Source: Stereum hirsutum FP-91666 SS1
Lineage: Eukaryota; Basidiomycota; Agaricomycetes; Russulales; Stereaceae
DNA length: 64,000 nt
Assembly (NCBI RefSeq): GCF_000264905.1
Contig: NW_006763148.1
Location: 775,575-839,574 of the forward strand
Direction of reading: 5' to 3'
Made by a program: the position numbers and the translations under genes. Each line of letters starts with the position of its first letter. Position 1 is the stretch's first letter. Positions 19,955-31,681 of this stretch are shown here, piece after piece. The notes below the pieces were generated by a model. That model did not search any database. It saw nothing but the letters and a program-made list of their open reading frames with translations, and had not been told where the DNA came from.

Positions 19955-22900
19955 ATGATGCGCACGTGCAATTTCTTTGCGCTGGGGGTATTCTCGCTAG
20001 GGCTGGTGAAGGCTCAGACTACGGTGGTGGTCAACGGGACGGCGAGCCATACTATTCCATCAACATTATGTGCGTTTTTTTTTGTTCATCTCGTTTGATA
20101 GAATGATTGATTAAAGTGTCTTCGAAGGGGGTTTGATGTACGAGGTACATTTTTCTCTTCCAGAGCGAGATCCAGATACGAGTCGCTGACCGTTGATTCC
20201 CTGTCGATTGCAAAGGATATTAACGTGAGTCAACTTCGCTCCATAGAATAACTAGCCTTCCCCTGAAGCCCATACTTCTTTTGCGCCTTCTAGCATGTAA
20301 GTCTCACGGCGACCTGGTAGGATGCGTCCACCTAAATACTGTTGTTTTAGAGTGGAGATGGCGGTCTGTATGCTGAACGTAAGTCCACACCACGCTCTTC
20401 ATCACATCCCTCTCAACTCCTGACGTTACTTCCAGTTCTGCAAAACCGTGCATTCCAACAAGTCGATGTCACAAGTAAACTTCGTTCTTCCTCATTCGCT
20501 TCCCTGGTTCAATAACATATGACCTCCTTAGATCAAACGGAGGCGCAACTCGCATGGCACTCCGTCAACGGGGCTGAACTGGAAGTCATCGCCGACTCAA
20601 GTCCCGTCTCTTCTTCTCTTCCGAACTCGCTTCAAGTCACTATACCTGCGGGGGCCACGGGGGCTGTAGGCGTGGGCAACGAAGGATATTTCGGTATGCC
20701 TTCGCTTTCGTGTGCACTGCTGGTCGTCATATTCGGTCTAACTATGGTGGTTGTCCTCATCGCAGGAATCAACGTCAACAGCTCATGGACATACAACGCC
20801 TCTTTCTACTACCGCCTGTCCTCTTCGAGCAATGCCACCGCCACAGTCTCTCTCATCTCCTCCACATCTTCCACCGTTTTCGCCTCCACCACAGCCTCCC
20901 TCACGTCGACCAACTGGACACAAGTCTTGGTCTCACTCACGCCAAGCAGCTCGGCGGGGGACTTGTTGAATAACTTTACGGTGACGGTGGATGGTGAGAG
21001 TTTGGCGGGCGAGACGGTATATTTCGCGCTGTTTAGTTTGTTCCCGCCGACTTGGGAGGGGCAGAGTAATGGGATGAGGGAGGATCTGGCGCAGGTGAGT
21101 GGCTTTCATCCAGTGATATTGAGTCGTGGCTGATGGCACCTTTTACAGATCTTGGAGGATGCCAGTCCGGCTTTCTTCAGGTACCATATATGTTCTTGTC
21201 CTGCGACGTAAGCTGCTAAAACCCTCTTGTCATGTTCATAGGTGGCCAGGAGGAAACAATCTTGAGGGTCAATCAATCGAGACACGCTGGCAATGGAACG
21301 CCACAACAGGCTCTCTACTCGACCGTCCAGGCCGCGAGGGAGATTGGTCGTATATTAACACCGAGTAAATCTTCACCAGTGCCTTTACGCTTAACGCTTT
21401 ATGCTGATACGATGGACGCATCCAGTGGTATAGGCATCTACGAATACTTGATATGGATCGAGAAAATGGGTATGCAGTCCATCATGGCTGTCTGGGATGG
21501 GTATTCTTTGGATGGGACTAGTGTCGCCGAGGGGGATTTGGCACCTTATGTTGAGCAAGCCAGGGCTCAGGTAAGTTTCATCTACTCTAGGTTTTCCTTC
21601 TTGCCCGCTCGGTACGAATGCTGATGTCGGCTGCCCGCATCAACTTAGATTGAGTTCGTGGTGGGCAACACGTCAACACCAGGAGGTAAATACTCCTCCT
21701 GTGTCGATGCCAATCAAGGTGAAGATGCTGATATGAATATGTAGGTGCCCTTCGTGCCAGCCTTGGCCACCCAGATCCCTTCACCCTCAACTATGTCGAG
21801 GTTGGAAATGAGGTGAGCTGTGCTTTTGATTCATCTTTGGGTCAATGTTTTTGATTGCGACGTGTGGATAACAGGACTTCATCGGCGAAGCCCCCGAAAC
21901 GTGAGCCTTCATCCCTCGTTCTTGCTCAATATAACAACTGACGGGGGCTTGGATTGAACGTGGAAAGCGTGGCTTACCGTTGGAATGCATTCTATTCAAG
22001 CCTCTCCGTTGACTATCCAGACATCCGTGCGTCACTTCCTATCAAACTCACGTACTCTTCGTGAAGTTAACCGTGCTGTGACTCTGGGCGAATACCAGGA
22101 TTCCTCGCTACCCCCGATGTCAGCAGCCCAGTGTTGACGCCTACCCCGCCGTCATATGATATACACACCTACCAAATCCCATGTAAGTCTTATTTCAGTG
22201 ACCACTGGTATCTGGGTGTCGCGTACTGATCGACTCGAACTACATGTAGCTTGGTTCGCCGAGAACACGGATTACTTCGATGACTTCGAGGTAAGTATGC
22301 TTTCTCTACTTCGACGGAGCTTACACCGTTACTCATATTCTCATAGCGCAACGGGACGACCTATTTCTATGGAGAATACGCCGTGACATCGACAAACTCG
22401 AGTGCTCTCTACGGTACATTCGAGGATGGACGTCTTGAATATCCCATCATCGGGGGTTCGGTGTCAGAAGCAGCGTTTATGACTGGGTTGGAAAGGAACA
22501 GCGATATAGTATTTGCGGCAAGTTATGCGCCATTGTTGGGTGTACGTTGGTTTCATCATGTATTCTTGGTGGAATCGGTACTGATTAAATTTCTGGGGTG
22601 GCGGTGGCACACCATAGCACGTCAACGGAAGCCAGTGGGTGAGTGCATCCTCTGGTTGTTCAATCCATATCCTGAACTTTTTGACTCATTATGGTATCCA
22701 TGCGATTAGACTCCCAATCTTGTCAACTTCGAGTGAGTTGATTTACTAGTAGGACGCGCGACGACAGTGCTAACGACTTGGTGTGGAAACTAGTGCAGGA
22801 ACGATCTATCCTTCGACAAGTTACTATGTGCAGAGGGTATGTCGAGACAAGACTCCGATAGCTGAATTACTACGTGCTAACATTCATGACATGAATCTCC

Positions 22901-23320
22901 AGCTGTTCAGCCTGAACACAGGCGATGAATACCTGCCGAGCACCCTTCCAAGTGCCAACGGCACCCTCTTCTGGACCATCTCTCGCAGTAACTCTACCAG
23001 CGAGGTCTTCATCAAGGTCTGCCTTGTATTACCGTATCCTATAATCTAACAAACTGACCGTTCGTCTTCGAATGTGGTAGGTCGTCAACACAGACGAAAC
23101 GTCTAGTGCATCAGTGACCTTCGAGCTGCCCTTCGCTGTCGCCTCCTCTGGGACCGTCGAGGTTCTCACTGGATCTTATGACACAAGCAATACCCCCGAG
23201 ACACCTACAGCCGCTGTTCCTACCGAGAGCACCGTTACCTTTGCGAATGCGTCTGCGGGTGTTTTGGATTATGAGGCACCGTCGTTGAGTTTGAGTGTAC
23301 TGACGTTGACGCTGGCGTGA
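19955..23320 (+). CDS. Alpha-L-arabinofuranosidase, GH51, secreted
   Basis: It hydrolyses terminal alpha-L-arabinofuranosyl residues of arabinoxylan and arabinan. It starts with a signal peptide ([22 protein letters not shown]). The family motif WGLMYEDINHSGDGG is assembled from tiny exons at 20128-20144, 20216-20224, 20294-20296 and 20351-20378. Then come LLQNRAFQ, a carbohydrate-binding-like beta region with many N-glycosylation sites, and the (beta/alpha)8 part: [30 protein letters not shown]. The acid/base Glu is in VEVGNE|DF (split by an intron near 21813) and the nucleophile Glu in FYGEYAV. The C-terminal beta domain ends at the stop 23318-23320, with a hydrophobic tail. More than a dozen introns are present. 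It fits plant cell-wall degradation by a saprotroph or plant associate. Confidence 0.9.
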
Positions 23321-24105
23321 TGCGATGAACTGGTGATTTTGTTGTAACATGATTGAAATGTAAAGTAGCAATAGGATAAAGACAGGTTTCATATAACTTG
23401 CACCCAGTACAACGGGCCACCAACTTGCGGAGGCCTGGTGCCACTCTCACGGCACGTGATGGCGCGCGACAACAAACGCACAGAATCTCATTCTTTAACA
23501 AACCATCATGTCTAACATCTGTGTGGATTGCTCTTCATCATATGTTTCGTTCTTTCATTTTCATCATATAAGCCCCGTTCGACTCTCACATTCGGAACTT
23601 AGTAGGCTCGCCTACGCTCTTGCCAGGGCGCACTTCGAAACGGTCCCATGGTGTCCTCCGTACGACATTGTCCTCGCCGCTTGCATACGTCATGAACTCA
23701 GTTTCTCCACGGTACACCATATTGAGTGTCTTTGCCTACTAGACCAGAACCTTTTGACCGGTCTTGAGAAATGATCGCATGTACAGCGCCTCTACTGTGT
23801 CAAGCTATGTCCCACTCAGTCTTCGGAGTCGTGGTCGAAGTTATCTTTGAACCTACAAACGATATCGGACTGTCGTTTCCCCTGTGACTCCTTTGAAATA
23901 GCCGAGAACATTACTCAGGTAGCGCCTACCCGACATCTGATCCCGGTATCCACCCCCTATCGGATGAGCTTTACGCCTCTGGTCGCTCATACTAGCAGCT
24001 ACTTATATCCCTAACGAACGTCGTACAAAACGTCGTCTGCGGCCCTAATCTTCTTCACTGTCAATTGCTGCGCACGTATCTGCTCCTTCCCTTTATCATC
24101 GTATA
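23321..24105. other. Intergenic; one small unrecognised ORF
   Basis: An 88-codon plus-strand ORF at 23508-23774 begins with ATG and contains Cys and His but no known domain. It may be chance. The remainder holds the 3' end of the GH51 transcript and the promoter of the next gene. Confidence 0.3.
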
Positions 24106-25775
24106 ATGTCAGAAGAGGCTTCTTCTTCTCAAGCGGTCATCAGAGTAGGCGTAGTGGGAGCAGGTGAAGTTGCCCAGACCGTACATGTACGTGTTCTTTA
24201 ATCCACTAATACTTATAAAAAGATACTGATAACTAGACATTCGTTCATAGCTGCCAACCCTCGCCCTCATTCCTTACCTTTTTAAAGTGGTGGCACTCTG
24301 TGATGTTTCCAAAAAGCTGCTTGACCATTGTGGTAAGAAGTTCCATCTTCCGGAGGATGCGCTTTACCTCGATACGTGAGTGTTCTTGCCTACTGAACAT
24401 GTATATGTATTCTGGGTTTTGCTTACACCAGAATAATATCTGAACAGTGTCCCGTTACTGGCAAGGCAGGACATCGACCTTGTATTGATCCTGACTTCGG
24501 ATGAATACCACGTATACCAAGTTCTTTCTCCCAAGTCTTCATTTGGCTCACCTTCTTGTCAGGCAAATGTTGCAGTGCAGGCTGCCGATGCCGGAAAGCA
24601 TGTCTTCATCGAGAAACCAATGGCACTGACACTCGAAAGCGCAAGGTCAATCGCAGAAGCTCAGATACGCAATAAGGTCGGTATCAATATCATGCCTGTA
24701 CGTGTCTCACAAGACACTAAAATGATTGATTTACTACCTCTGTCAGGTAATTGTCTGGATTGGATACATGCGCCGTTACGCACCCGCCTTTGAAGAGGCT
24801 GTCAAGGTTGTCCGTTCGATGAAGTCCATCGAATACGCGAGGATCCGTGATATCATTGGCCATGTAAATACTACTTTTTTTCTTATCTGCTCGAATTTCG
24901 ATTGACTCGAAATTCCTCAGAATTCCATGTTCATCGAACAAAGTGGCTCTTTCCCCGTCCGCTTCGCTGATGTATCTCCGTCCGCCGTCAAGGAGCTCTC
25001 TGATCTTGGTCGCGCCTCGGCTGAAGCTACTCTAGGTTTCGCCCGTGCGTCCGATCCAAATATCGTGAGTACCTGGCGCCAGCTGGGCAGCCTCGGATCG
25101 CATGATCTTTCGGCGATGCGAGAGTTGTTGGGGCCACCTAAGCGTGTGTTAGGGGCTGGTAGTCACGGCACCTGGATCACGTCTCTGTTCGACTATGGAG
25201 AGTTCGTGGCTACGTACGAGACTGGCGTTGACACAGTTGGTAGTTTCGATGCGCGTGGGTGGTCATTGCTCCTTGCACATCGACTTTGTATTGATACTGT
25301 TCAAACCTAGATCTTGAAGTGTATGGAGACGGAAAGCGCGTCCGAGTCGATTATGACAGTCGTAAGAGCATCGCTTTTTTGCTAAATCTGACAATCTTGC
25401 CACTCACCATCCCACTATATTTTCAGCGTACGTCAAGGTATGTATGGGTTTCTTTTCTCGAAGCTTTCCGTCATGCTAAGTGGACATTTCAAAGGGCCTA
25501 CCGATCACGCTCACGATAGCGGAGAACGATGCTTCCGGCCATTACGTTGAGCGAGTGATACGCCCGACATACGAAGATTGCTGTACGTCTATTGTCGCCT
25601 CTCACTCATTCGAATGTCCTTTTCTGATTCGCTGTTTGTAGACACTATCCAGTTCAAGGCTCTTCACGCTGCAATCACGGTTGATGGGCCGGTCAAATGT
25701 AATCCAGAAGACGCTGTACAGGAGCTGAGAACTATTGGCATGGTCATCGACGCCCTTTTCCCTACTACTTCCTGA
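24106..25775 (+). CDS. Gfo/Idh/MocA-family NAD(P)-dependent oxidoreductase
   Basis: Multi-exon gene. The first exon encodes the Rossmann beta-alpha-beta start IRVGVVGAGEVAQTVH, with the GxGxxx nucleotide-binding glycines. Later exons give VVALCDVS (end of the second strand), DIDLVLILTSDEYH, and the family's diagnostic HVFIEKPMAL (EKP motif; Lys is the usual catalytic or substrate-binding residue). Then follow a GYMRRYAPAFEEAV segment and the C-terminal alpha/beta domain with SLGSHDLSAMRELLG, which holds the position normally occupied by the catalytic His. The C-terminus TVDGPVKCNPEDAVQEL is also typical. The substrate is probably a sugar, inositol or similar polyol, but cannot be told from sequence. 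Introns are short. No functionally related neighbour is obvious apart from the GH51 gene upstream. Confidence 0.85.
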
Positions 25776-26502
25776 GGTTTCCTGTATGCCACCCATAAAT
25801 GTTACCGGAATTCTACTTAGACTGTAAGGAAGCGGCCACTGTAGAATTTCTGCTCAACCCAAAGGTCTGTCACTCAGGCCGTTTGAACTACCAGCGTAAA
25901 TCCAATTTGTGATCCCATTGTGCCCTTGTGCCATTTGTGGCGTGGAGCCGCATATCCGGGTCGGCGCTAATTTCAAACTCCGGGCCCCATTTGGAAACAC
26001 GTGTTCTTTGTTCCACTTCCTCCGCCGTGCCAACGACTCTGGAGGATTTCCTTGGAGTCTCCAGCTGCTTGTGACATATATCTACTGGGATACCATGATT
26101 GAAAGAAGTATTCCAGGTGCTGGCGGTGCTTTGACGGTGCAGGCAATGCACGTTCTCTCTTCATTCAGAATATCTCAAACTGGACCGTCGCTTTGACCTC
26201 GCGGAGCGCACATGCGATGCATTCGTTTCCTAATTAGGTCCACGGCCCTCTTTGGCCTTGTCTTTTCCACCTGAAAGTCACTAACTCTATGGAAAGGCCA
26301 ACGGAAAAAGTCTCGCGATGGCATATAGTTCCTGAAATCGGTTCTCCAGATCGAACTCTCGCCATGTCTCACTTTGCCCTTTCCCCCTTGCGTGCCAACC
26401 CTCGCCGTTGCCAGCACCGTTGCTCTGCACCCATTCACGATCGGGACGGGTGGCACTTGCGGATATTTGATATCCACGTTTTCAAAGTCAATGCGCGAAA
26501 AA
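25776..26502. other. Intergenic; no gene seen
   Basis: Short ORFs on both strands lack domains. A GTGCCATTTGTGGCGTGG dyad near 25927 resembles dyads found upstream of other genes in the window. Confidence 0.4.
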
Positions 26503-26509
26503 TATAAAA
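26503..26509 (+). promoter_or_regulatory. TATA box of the HMG-box gene
   Basis: TATAAAA, 120 nt upstream of the ATG at 26629, followed by a pyrimidine-rich leader. Confidence 0.5.
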
Positions 26510-26628
26510 AGGTGCTTGCCAAACTCCTCTCCCCTCATTTCACTCTGCCCGCCTCCTTCCGTTGAACTGAAACGCACTCAGCCGCTTTGCTTCCTTCTGT
26601 CACCGTGTCCTCTGCACCCGACCTTACT

Positions 26629-28261
26629 ATGGTATCAACCAGAAGCAAGAAGACTTCCTCCAGGCAGAGCAAGGCACCTATCAAAAAGAAATCCTCCCAA
26701 AAGAAACAGAAGCCGCAAGTAGACAAGAAACCGGTCTATAACCGCGCGCTACCAGCCATCATCGACGTCCCCTTACTAGCCTACGATGAGGTTCGTTTCC
26801 TCCCTTTCCCGCTGCCTTTCTTTTTGCATCCTGTATCCTAACTTACGTATTTTTGTCCATCGTACTTCTTAGATCAAAGGTGCAATCTGTCTTGACACTT
26901 CTTCCTCTTCCTCAGTACCAGGACCCACGGCCGCCTTGAGGAGAAAGTTGGCTACCAACCCCAATTACATCGCACGCCCTCGCAACTCCTTCATTATTTT
27001 CCGAGGACTCATGTGCACGTTATTCTGCCCTCCAGAGGCGAAGGACATGTCAGCATGGGTGGCATGGCAATGGTCCCTTTTATCTCCGGAGTCGAAGCAG
27101 CACTTCCAGGACCTCGCGAAGGAGGAAAAACGCAGGCACACCCTCAAATATCCAACCTATGAGTACAAGCCGGACCATTCGGAGCGCAAAAAGAATGTGA
27201 AGGTGCGCCCGTACGAGGCCAAGGAATGCAAGGAGGAGTCTGTGGAGGCCAGCGTGTTGGCGGGGGAGGGATTGAACGTCGATCACGACTCTTCTTCTGA
27301 ATCCTCTTCCCCGGCCACTTCTTCCGAATCCTCTTCCCCGGCCACTTCTTCCGAATCCTCTTCCCCGGTCACTTCTTCCGAATCCTCTTCCCCCGCCACT
27401 TCTTCTGAATCCTCTTCCCCCGCCATTCCCTCCGACAAACTCTCTTCGCCGCCTGTTCCTAGTCCATCCTTCGTGCCTAATTCTTCCGCCGCCCCGCCTA
27501 GCTCATTGGCTTGTTCCCAACCCACCGTACCTCCAGTCGTGAACTTTCCTTTCAGTTCCACCGAGTTTTACGCCCAACAGCCGTCGACGTCTCTCTGCGC
27601 GTCCTGCTGCTCTCGAATGTCGCAGCCGTCCCACTCCGGCTTCTACGGCGGCATACACAACCAGCTCCCAATGCCGCCCATGGGCCCGGCTGGTCCTGCG
27701 ATGTTTTTCTCCGGCAGCTATCCGAATATGGCCTTCGGCGCTGGGAACAACCTGAACACATCCCTCCCACAGTTCCCCTTCGCTCCGTCCTACACACCCA
27801 ACAGCCTTATAGACCCGAGACTTCGACTTTCCGGCTACAACTTGTCTTCGTCATCATCCCAACATCGAACTGGTATAAACGATGCCGCATTGGGCTACGT
27901 ACCCCTTGGTGGTCACGAAGTCGAACTCTCCCCGAGCGCGTTACGAATTGACCAACAGGCAGTGCGGGAGTACTTTGCGCCAGGTGCTGAGCATTCTTTC
28001 CAGGCCCAAGCACCCTCTTTCGCGCTCATGCCTTTGTCATCTTCTTTCACCCCCGCGCGCTCATCCGAGTCCTCCTCTTCTGCGTCTGCACCCTTGACGT
28101 CCTCTTTCGCTCCTAACGACTCCGCATCCCTCTTGTCGAACCTGGACAATGTCTTCCTTCCTACCATGGCATCCCAGGCCGATATGAATGCCGAGTCCGA
28201 CGGAGTAGATTTGAGCTGGGTTTCAGACGAAGTTGCCATACCAGGGTCAACTCTATTTTGA
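26629..28261 (+). CDS. MATA-type HMG-box transcription factor
   Basis: Two exons (26629-26790, 26873-28261), 516 residues; an upstream in-frame TTG is not needed. The N-terminus is very basic (TRSKKTSSRQSKAPIKKKS). The HMG box covers roughly residues 85-150: YIARPRNSFIIFRGLM, then WVAWQWSLLSPESKQHF, then LAKEEKRRHTLKYPTYEYKP. These match the RPxNxFIxFR, W..LSPE and EEKxRHxxxYPxYxYxP landmarks of fungal MATA_HMG domains, which bind DNA in the minor groove. Between the first two landmarks the usual K/SKxxGxxWK region is altered. A Ser/Glu/Pro minisatellite tract follows (27291-27427), then a long Ser/Pro-rich, probably activating, region. Relatives include mating-type and pheromone-response regulators, but no second mating-type gene is visible, so that role is not claimed. 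Confidence 0.8.
27291..27427 (+). repeat. 27-bp coding minisatellite in the HMG-box gene
   Basis: Five near-identical 27-bp units encode SSESSSPAT (one unit has V for A). All differences are third-position or conservative, and the period keeps the reading frame, so copy number could vary between strains. Confidence 0.8.
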
Positions 28262-28509
28262 TGTGGGTCGTTGCGTTAGCCGGTGGAACGAGCGACGGTG
28301 AGACATAGTGTCGAACCTTTGATTGCTCTCAGACCTGGAATCACAAGATAAGTAGATGTTTCTGAACTGTATGATATCGGTGTTATTTGCTTTATACGTG
28401 GATTCCTCGTCTTCACCTCTGTGTTTCTCATATTCTCTCTCTCTCAGCCTCAAAAATGGTTCGAACTTGTCTATGTCTCATCGCTTTCATATTTTCCTCC
28501 CTATATAGA

Positions 28510-28640
28510 TTGCTCTCTTGCTTCCCATATGCTGTCTTGCTTCCAGTATGCTGTCTTCCTTCCCGTATGCCCTCCCCATATGCTGTCTTCCTTCCCATAT
28601 GTTCTCTTCCTCCCCATATACTCTCATCCTTCCCATACTA
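28510..28640 (+). repeat. Degenerate tandem repeat, CT-rich, noncoding
   Basis: Units of about 20 bases of the form CTTCC(C/A)(A/G)TATG(C/T)TGTCTTC recur about six times downstream of the HMG-box gene. No ORF with a domain overlaps. Confidence 0.6.
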
Positions 28641-28850
28641 TATTTCCTTTCAAGATTTCAAGCTATATCACACTCGTCACGATTTATACTTACCCGCTCT
28701 GGCTTCTTTACTTTTGGTATTCATGATGTATGTATTGTAAAATGTCAATTAATATATGCTTATGCGCAGGAAACATGACTTCAGTGCTGAAGTTTGTAGC
28801 TGACCGTAGGGTGCCACACTTTTGTGGCGTGATGGTGGCGAAGGCGCAGT

Positions 28851-29785
28851 ATGCCTCGGATTCAAAGCGCCTCCTCTCTCTCACCAACAACCACCTCTAA
28901 CAACACCGAACACAGCGCACTATCACTCATGGATCACGGCGACCACAGCGGCCATGGAGGTATGGATCATGGAGGCATGGACCACGGTGGAATGGACATG
29001 TCCCCTAAATGTACCATGAATATGCTCTGGTAACTACCCTTACTTCCTTTCCCCACACCCACCTCACATACTCATCCGCAATAGTAACGCTAATTGAGAT
29101 TTATTTTGAACGCAGGAATACCCAGATTGAGGACACCTGCGTCGTCTTCCGTGGCTGGCACATCTCCTCAAAGTTCACATTCTTCCTGTCCTTCCTAGCC
29201 GTCATCGCCATCTCTCTCGCCTACGAATGGCTGCGCGCCTATTCTCGTGCTGTAGATCAGCGTATCGCTTTAGGTCTTGCTAAGTCTTCGAAGGGGAAGG
29301 ATAGGACATTCTCAAGCGGGCGTAGCAGTCCAGAGGTATTGAATGCAGGTGAAGTCGAGGAGGCAGGGCTGTTGTCAGGCAAGAGAAAGGCGAAGGCTGG
29401 GTGAGTCTCCTTCACACGGAGACACGTCGTTCTCTCGCGCGCTTAGTAAACGAACTGATATTTTGTTATTGTAGAACTCCTGTCCCTCTTTTCCCGAGGT
29501 TCTTGCGCGCGGTGCTATACGGCGCCTCTGTATTCGTGTCCTTCTTCTTGATGCTGGTCTTCATGACCTACAACGTATGTCCAACACATCCTATTTCTTC
29601 TTGCAGCCGTTCAATGACCGGATCATTGACTCTTCCAACATGTTGTTATCCTCAACCTTTAGGCCTACCTCATCTTGGCTGTTGTCCTCGGAGCGAGTAT
29701 TGGCCACTTCGTATTCGGTGCTTACATGGACGTCGACGGTGTACTGGCTGGCGCCGGCGCTGGCAAGGGCATGGCGTGTCACTGA
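28851..29785 (+). CDS. CTR-type high-affinity copper transporter
   Basis: Four exons (28851-29029, 29116-29400, 29475-29574, 29663-29785) give 228 residues. The start could also be the ATG at 28929. The extracellular N-terminus is Met/His-rich (MDHGDHSGHGGMDHGGMD, MDMSPKCTMNMLW), the usual copper-binding region. Transmembrane segment 1 is FTFFLSFLAVIAISLAYEWL. A ~60-residue cytosolic loop with Lys/Ser follows. Segment 2 (VFVSFFLMLVFMTYN) contains the MxxxM motif, and segment 3 (YLILAVVLGASIGHFVFG) contains GxxxG, both required in CTR proteins, which work as trimers importing Cu(I). The C-terminus ends MACH, a short Cys/His tail. A TGCCACACTTTTGTGGCG dyad lies about 20-40 nt upstream of the ATG. 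Confidence 0.92.
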
Positions 29786-30137
29786 TTGCCCATAATACAC
29801 ATTTCCTGACACGGGCAGTATACATTGTGGCAGAGTACGATGTCCAACGCTCGTCTTCGGTCGTGCAAGAGCTCCGGCCTACGAGTTCGAAATCGCAGGA
29901 CGGACTCCGTCGGATTGGGTGTTAGGTGGATTTGATTCCTGTACTATAGTCCTTAGTCTGCATTCGTGTTGTTTGTTTTACTATCTTTCTCGGAATATAT
30001 CCGACGCCGCCGCTCGTGCTCTGCAGGTGCGGTACAGTGCCGCTCACACTTGTACAATTCAGTCCATGGATACCAGAACGTACAGAAAGAAAAGCTTCGA
30101 AAGCATCGGTCGGATTACAAGACAGATCAAGCAGCCC

Positions 30138-31400
30138 TCATCCCCTCATCTCTGAGTCCTCGTCTTTCTTCCCCAAATCGTGTTTCTGAAGTAGAGCGTC
30201 CACTTCCGCTGGCTTGTAGATCTTGGCCTTTGGCTGGCCAGTCGTTGGGTCGAGGGTCAACGTCGCAAACTCGACTGTGACGCACAACGCAGAACATAGC
30301 ATCAGAACTGTTAGGCAAGAAAATCAGGCTGGATCAGGACTCACGTTTCTCGCTCCCCAACGTCGTACTATCCATCGTCTTGCTCATCGTCCGCATAACA
30401 AGCCCAACTGCCTCCTCCACCGTGATATCGTCCTTATACTCCTGCTTCAACAAACTCTGCGCGGTCCCGTTATTCGCGCCCACACACGTCGCCTTCCATC
30501 CGCTGTAGTTCCCGCTCGGATCGGAGTGGTACAGCTGGAACTGGTAATGAGGGTCCCAGCCGGCGTAGAGAATAGAGACGCCGAAGGGACGGAGACCACC
30601 ATATTGGGTGTATCCTTGTTTGAGATCGCACAGGCGCTGAGCGAGGAGTTCGACGGGGATGGGTTCGTTGTAGGAGAAGAGGTGGCGTTGAGAGGCTTGT
30701 CGGGCGTAGTTGATCAGCGAGTTGGCATCGGCGGTCAAACCAGCGACGCCACCCAGGACATTTCTGATGCGGGGCAAGAAGGTAGTGCAAATGCGGGTAC
30801 GGTTGAAGAGTATGTTGTAAGTAGGTGCGTGCACGAACAACTGTGGGGATTGAGACGTACGAGTTTAGCAGGAAGATCTTCTCTCCACTTCCTCCGTACC
30901 CACCATCCTTTTCTGCTGATTGATCCAACAACTTTCCGGTGACTTTCTTCTCGGCGGCAAGTACTACGCCGTCCTTGGCCAGGACACCAAGGACGGTACC
31001 AGCATGCGAGATGGCCTCCATGGCATACTCAACTAGTCGTTTCAAGTTATGATTGATGCCCCAGGGTGATGGTACCAAGGAATAATGAAGCAGTAGAGGT
31101 GGATATATACTGTCAATATGACCTTGGACGTGGGGAGGCGTCGATGCTTACTCTGATATAACCGGCCTGAAATAACATAATTGAGAAAGATCAGCATCAG
31201 TAAAATCCGAAAAGTGAGAGAACATACCTTCCGGGGAGAAGATTGTGGTTCGACCTAACAAACGAGGCAACAAATCGATCAGGCCACACAACCTTCGAGA
31301 CGGTAGATGGTAAGGAGTACACACTATCGTATCTGCGTGCCTAGACAATTGTCATGGTCAGTCACAAGGGGTAGTACAAGAAACTTCATGAGCGTACCAT
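30138..31400 (-). CDS. 20S proteasome alpha subunit, type 4 (PSMA4/Pre9 class)
   Basis: Seven exons with consistent phase: 31400-31398 (only the ATG), 31340-31325, 31254-31228, 31166-31152, 31032-30861, 30763-30345 and 30274-30138, giving 262 residues. The product begins [20 protein letters not shown] and continues [13 protein letters not shown], the proteasome alpha-type N-terminal signature. The [12 protein letters not shown] form, the conserved region [18 protein letters not shown], then [15 protein letters not shown], and the C-terminal Lys/Glu-rich tail identify the alpha3 position (human PSMA4, yeast Pre9). It forms the outer ring of the 20S core. A GCCACTGTGGC palindrome lies about 150 nt upstream of the start. 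It is tail-to-tail with the copper transporter gene. Confidence 0.93.
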
Positions 31401-31681
31401 TTTCACCAAATACTAATGAGATATCAAATGTCTAGAGGGTCAAGAGGAAGAGAGGGGAGAGTAGACGGTACGGTACAGCGGAGTGACGCGTCCTGAAGCA
31501 GTCGTCGAGTGCATACGCGTCGCGCGACATGCGGCTGTTTCCGATTGCCACTGTGGCGGATAAAGTTCAACCACACAAGACCACCACACTTTAAACTGGA
31601 ACTGCACATATCACACTGGTAATACGATGCAGGGATTTATTCAAAGGGCCTAGAACTATCGGAGTAGTACAGAGAGATGCT

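Noticed and set aside
26629..28261. HMG-box gene as the mating-type locus
   Set aside because: No homeodomain pair, pheromone or receptor gene is nearby; MATA-type HMG proteins are numerous in this group.
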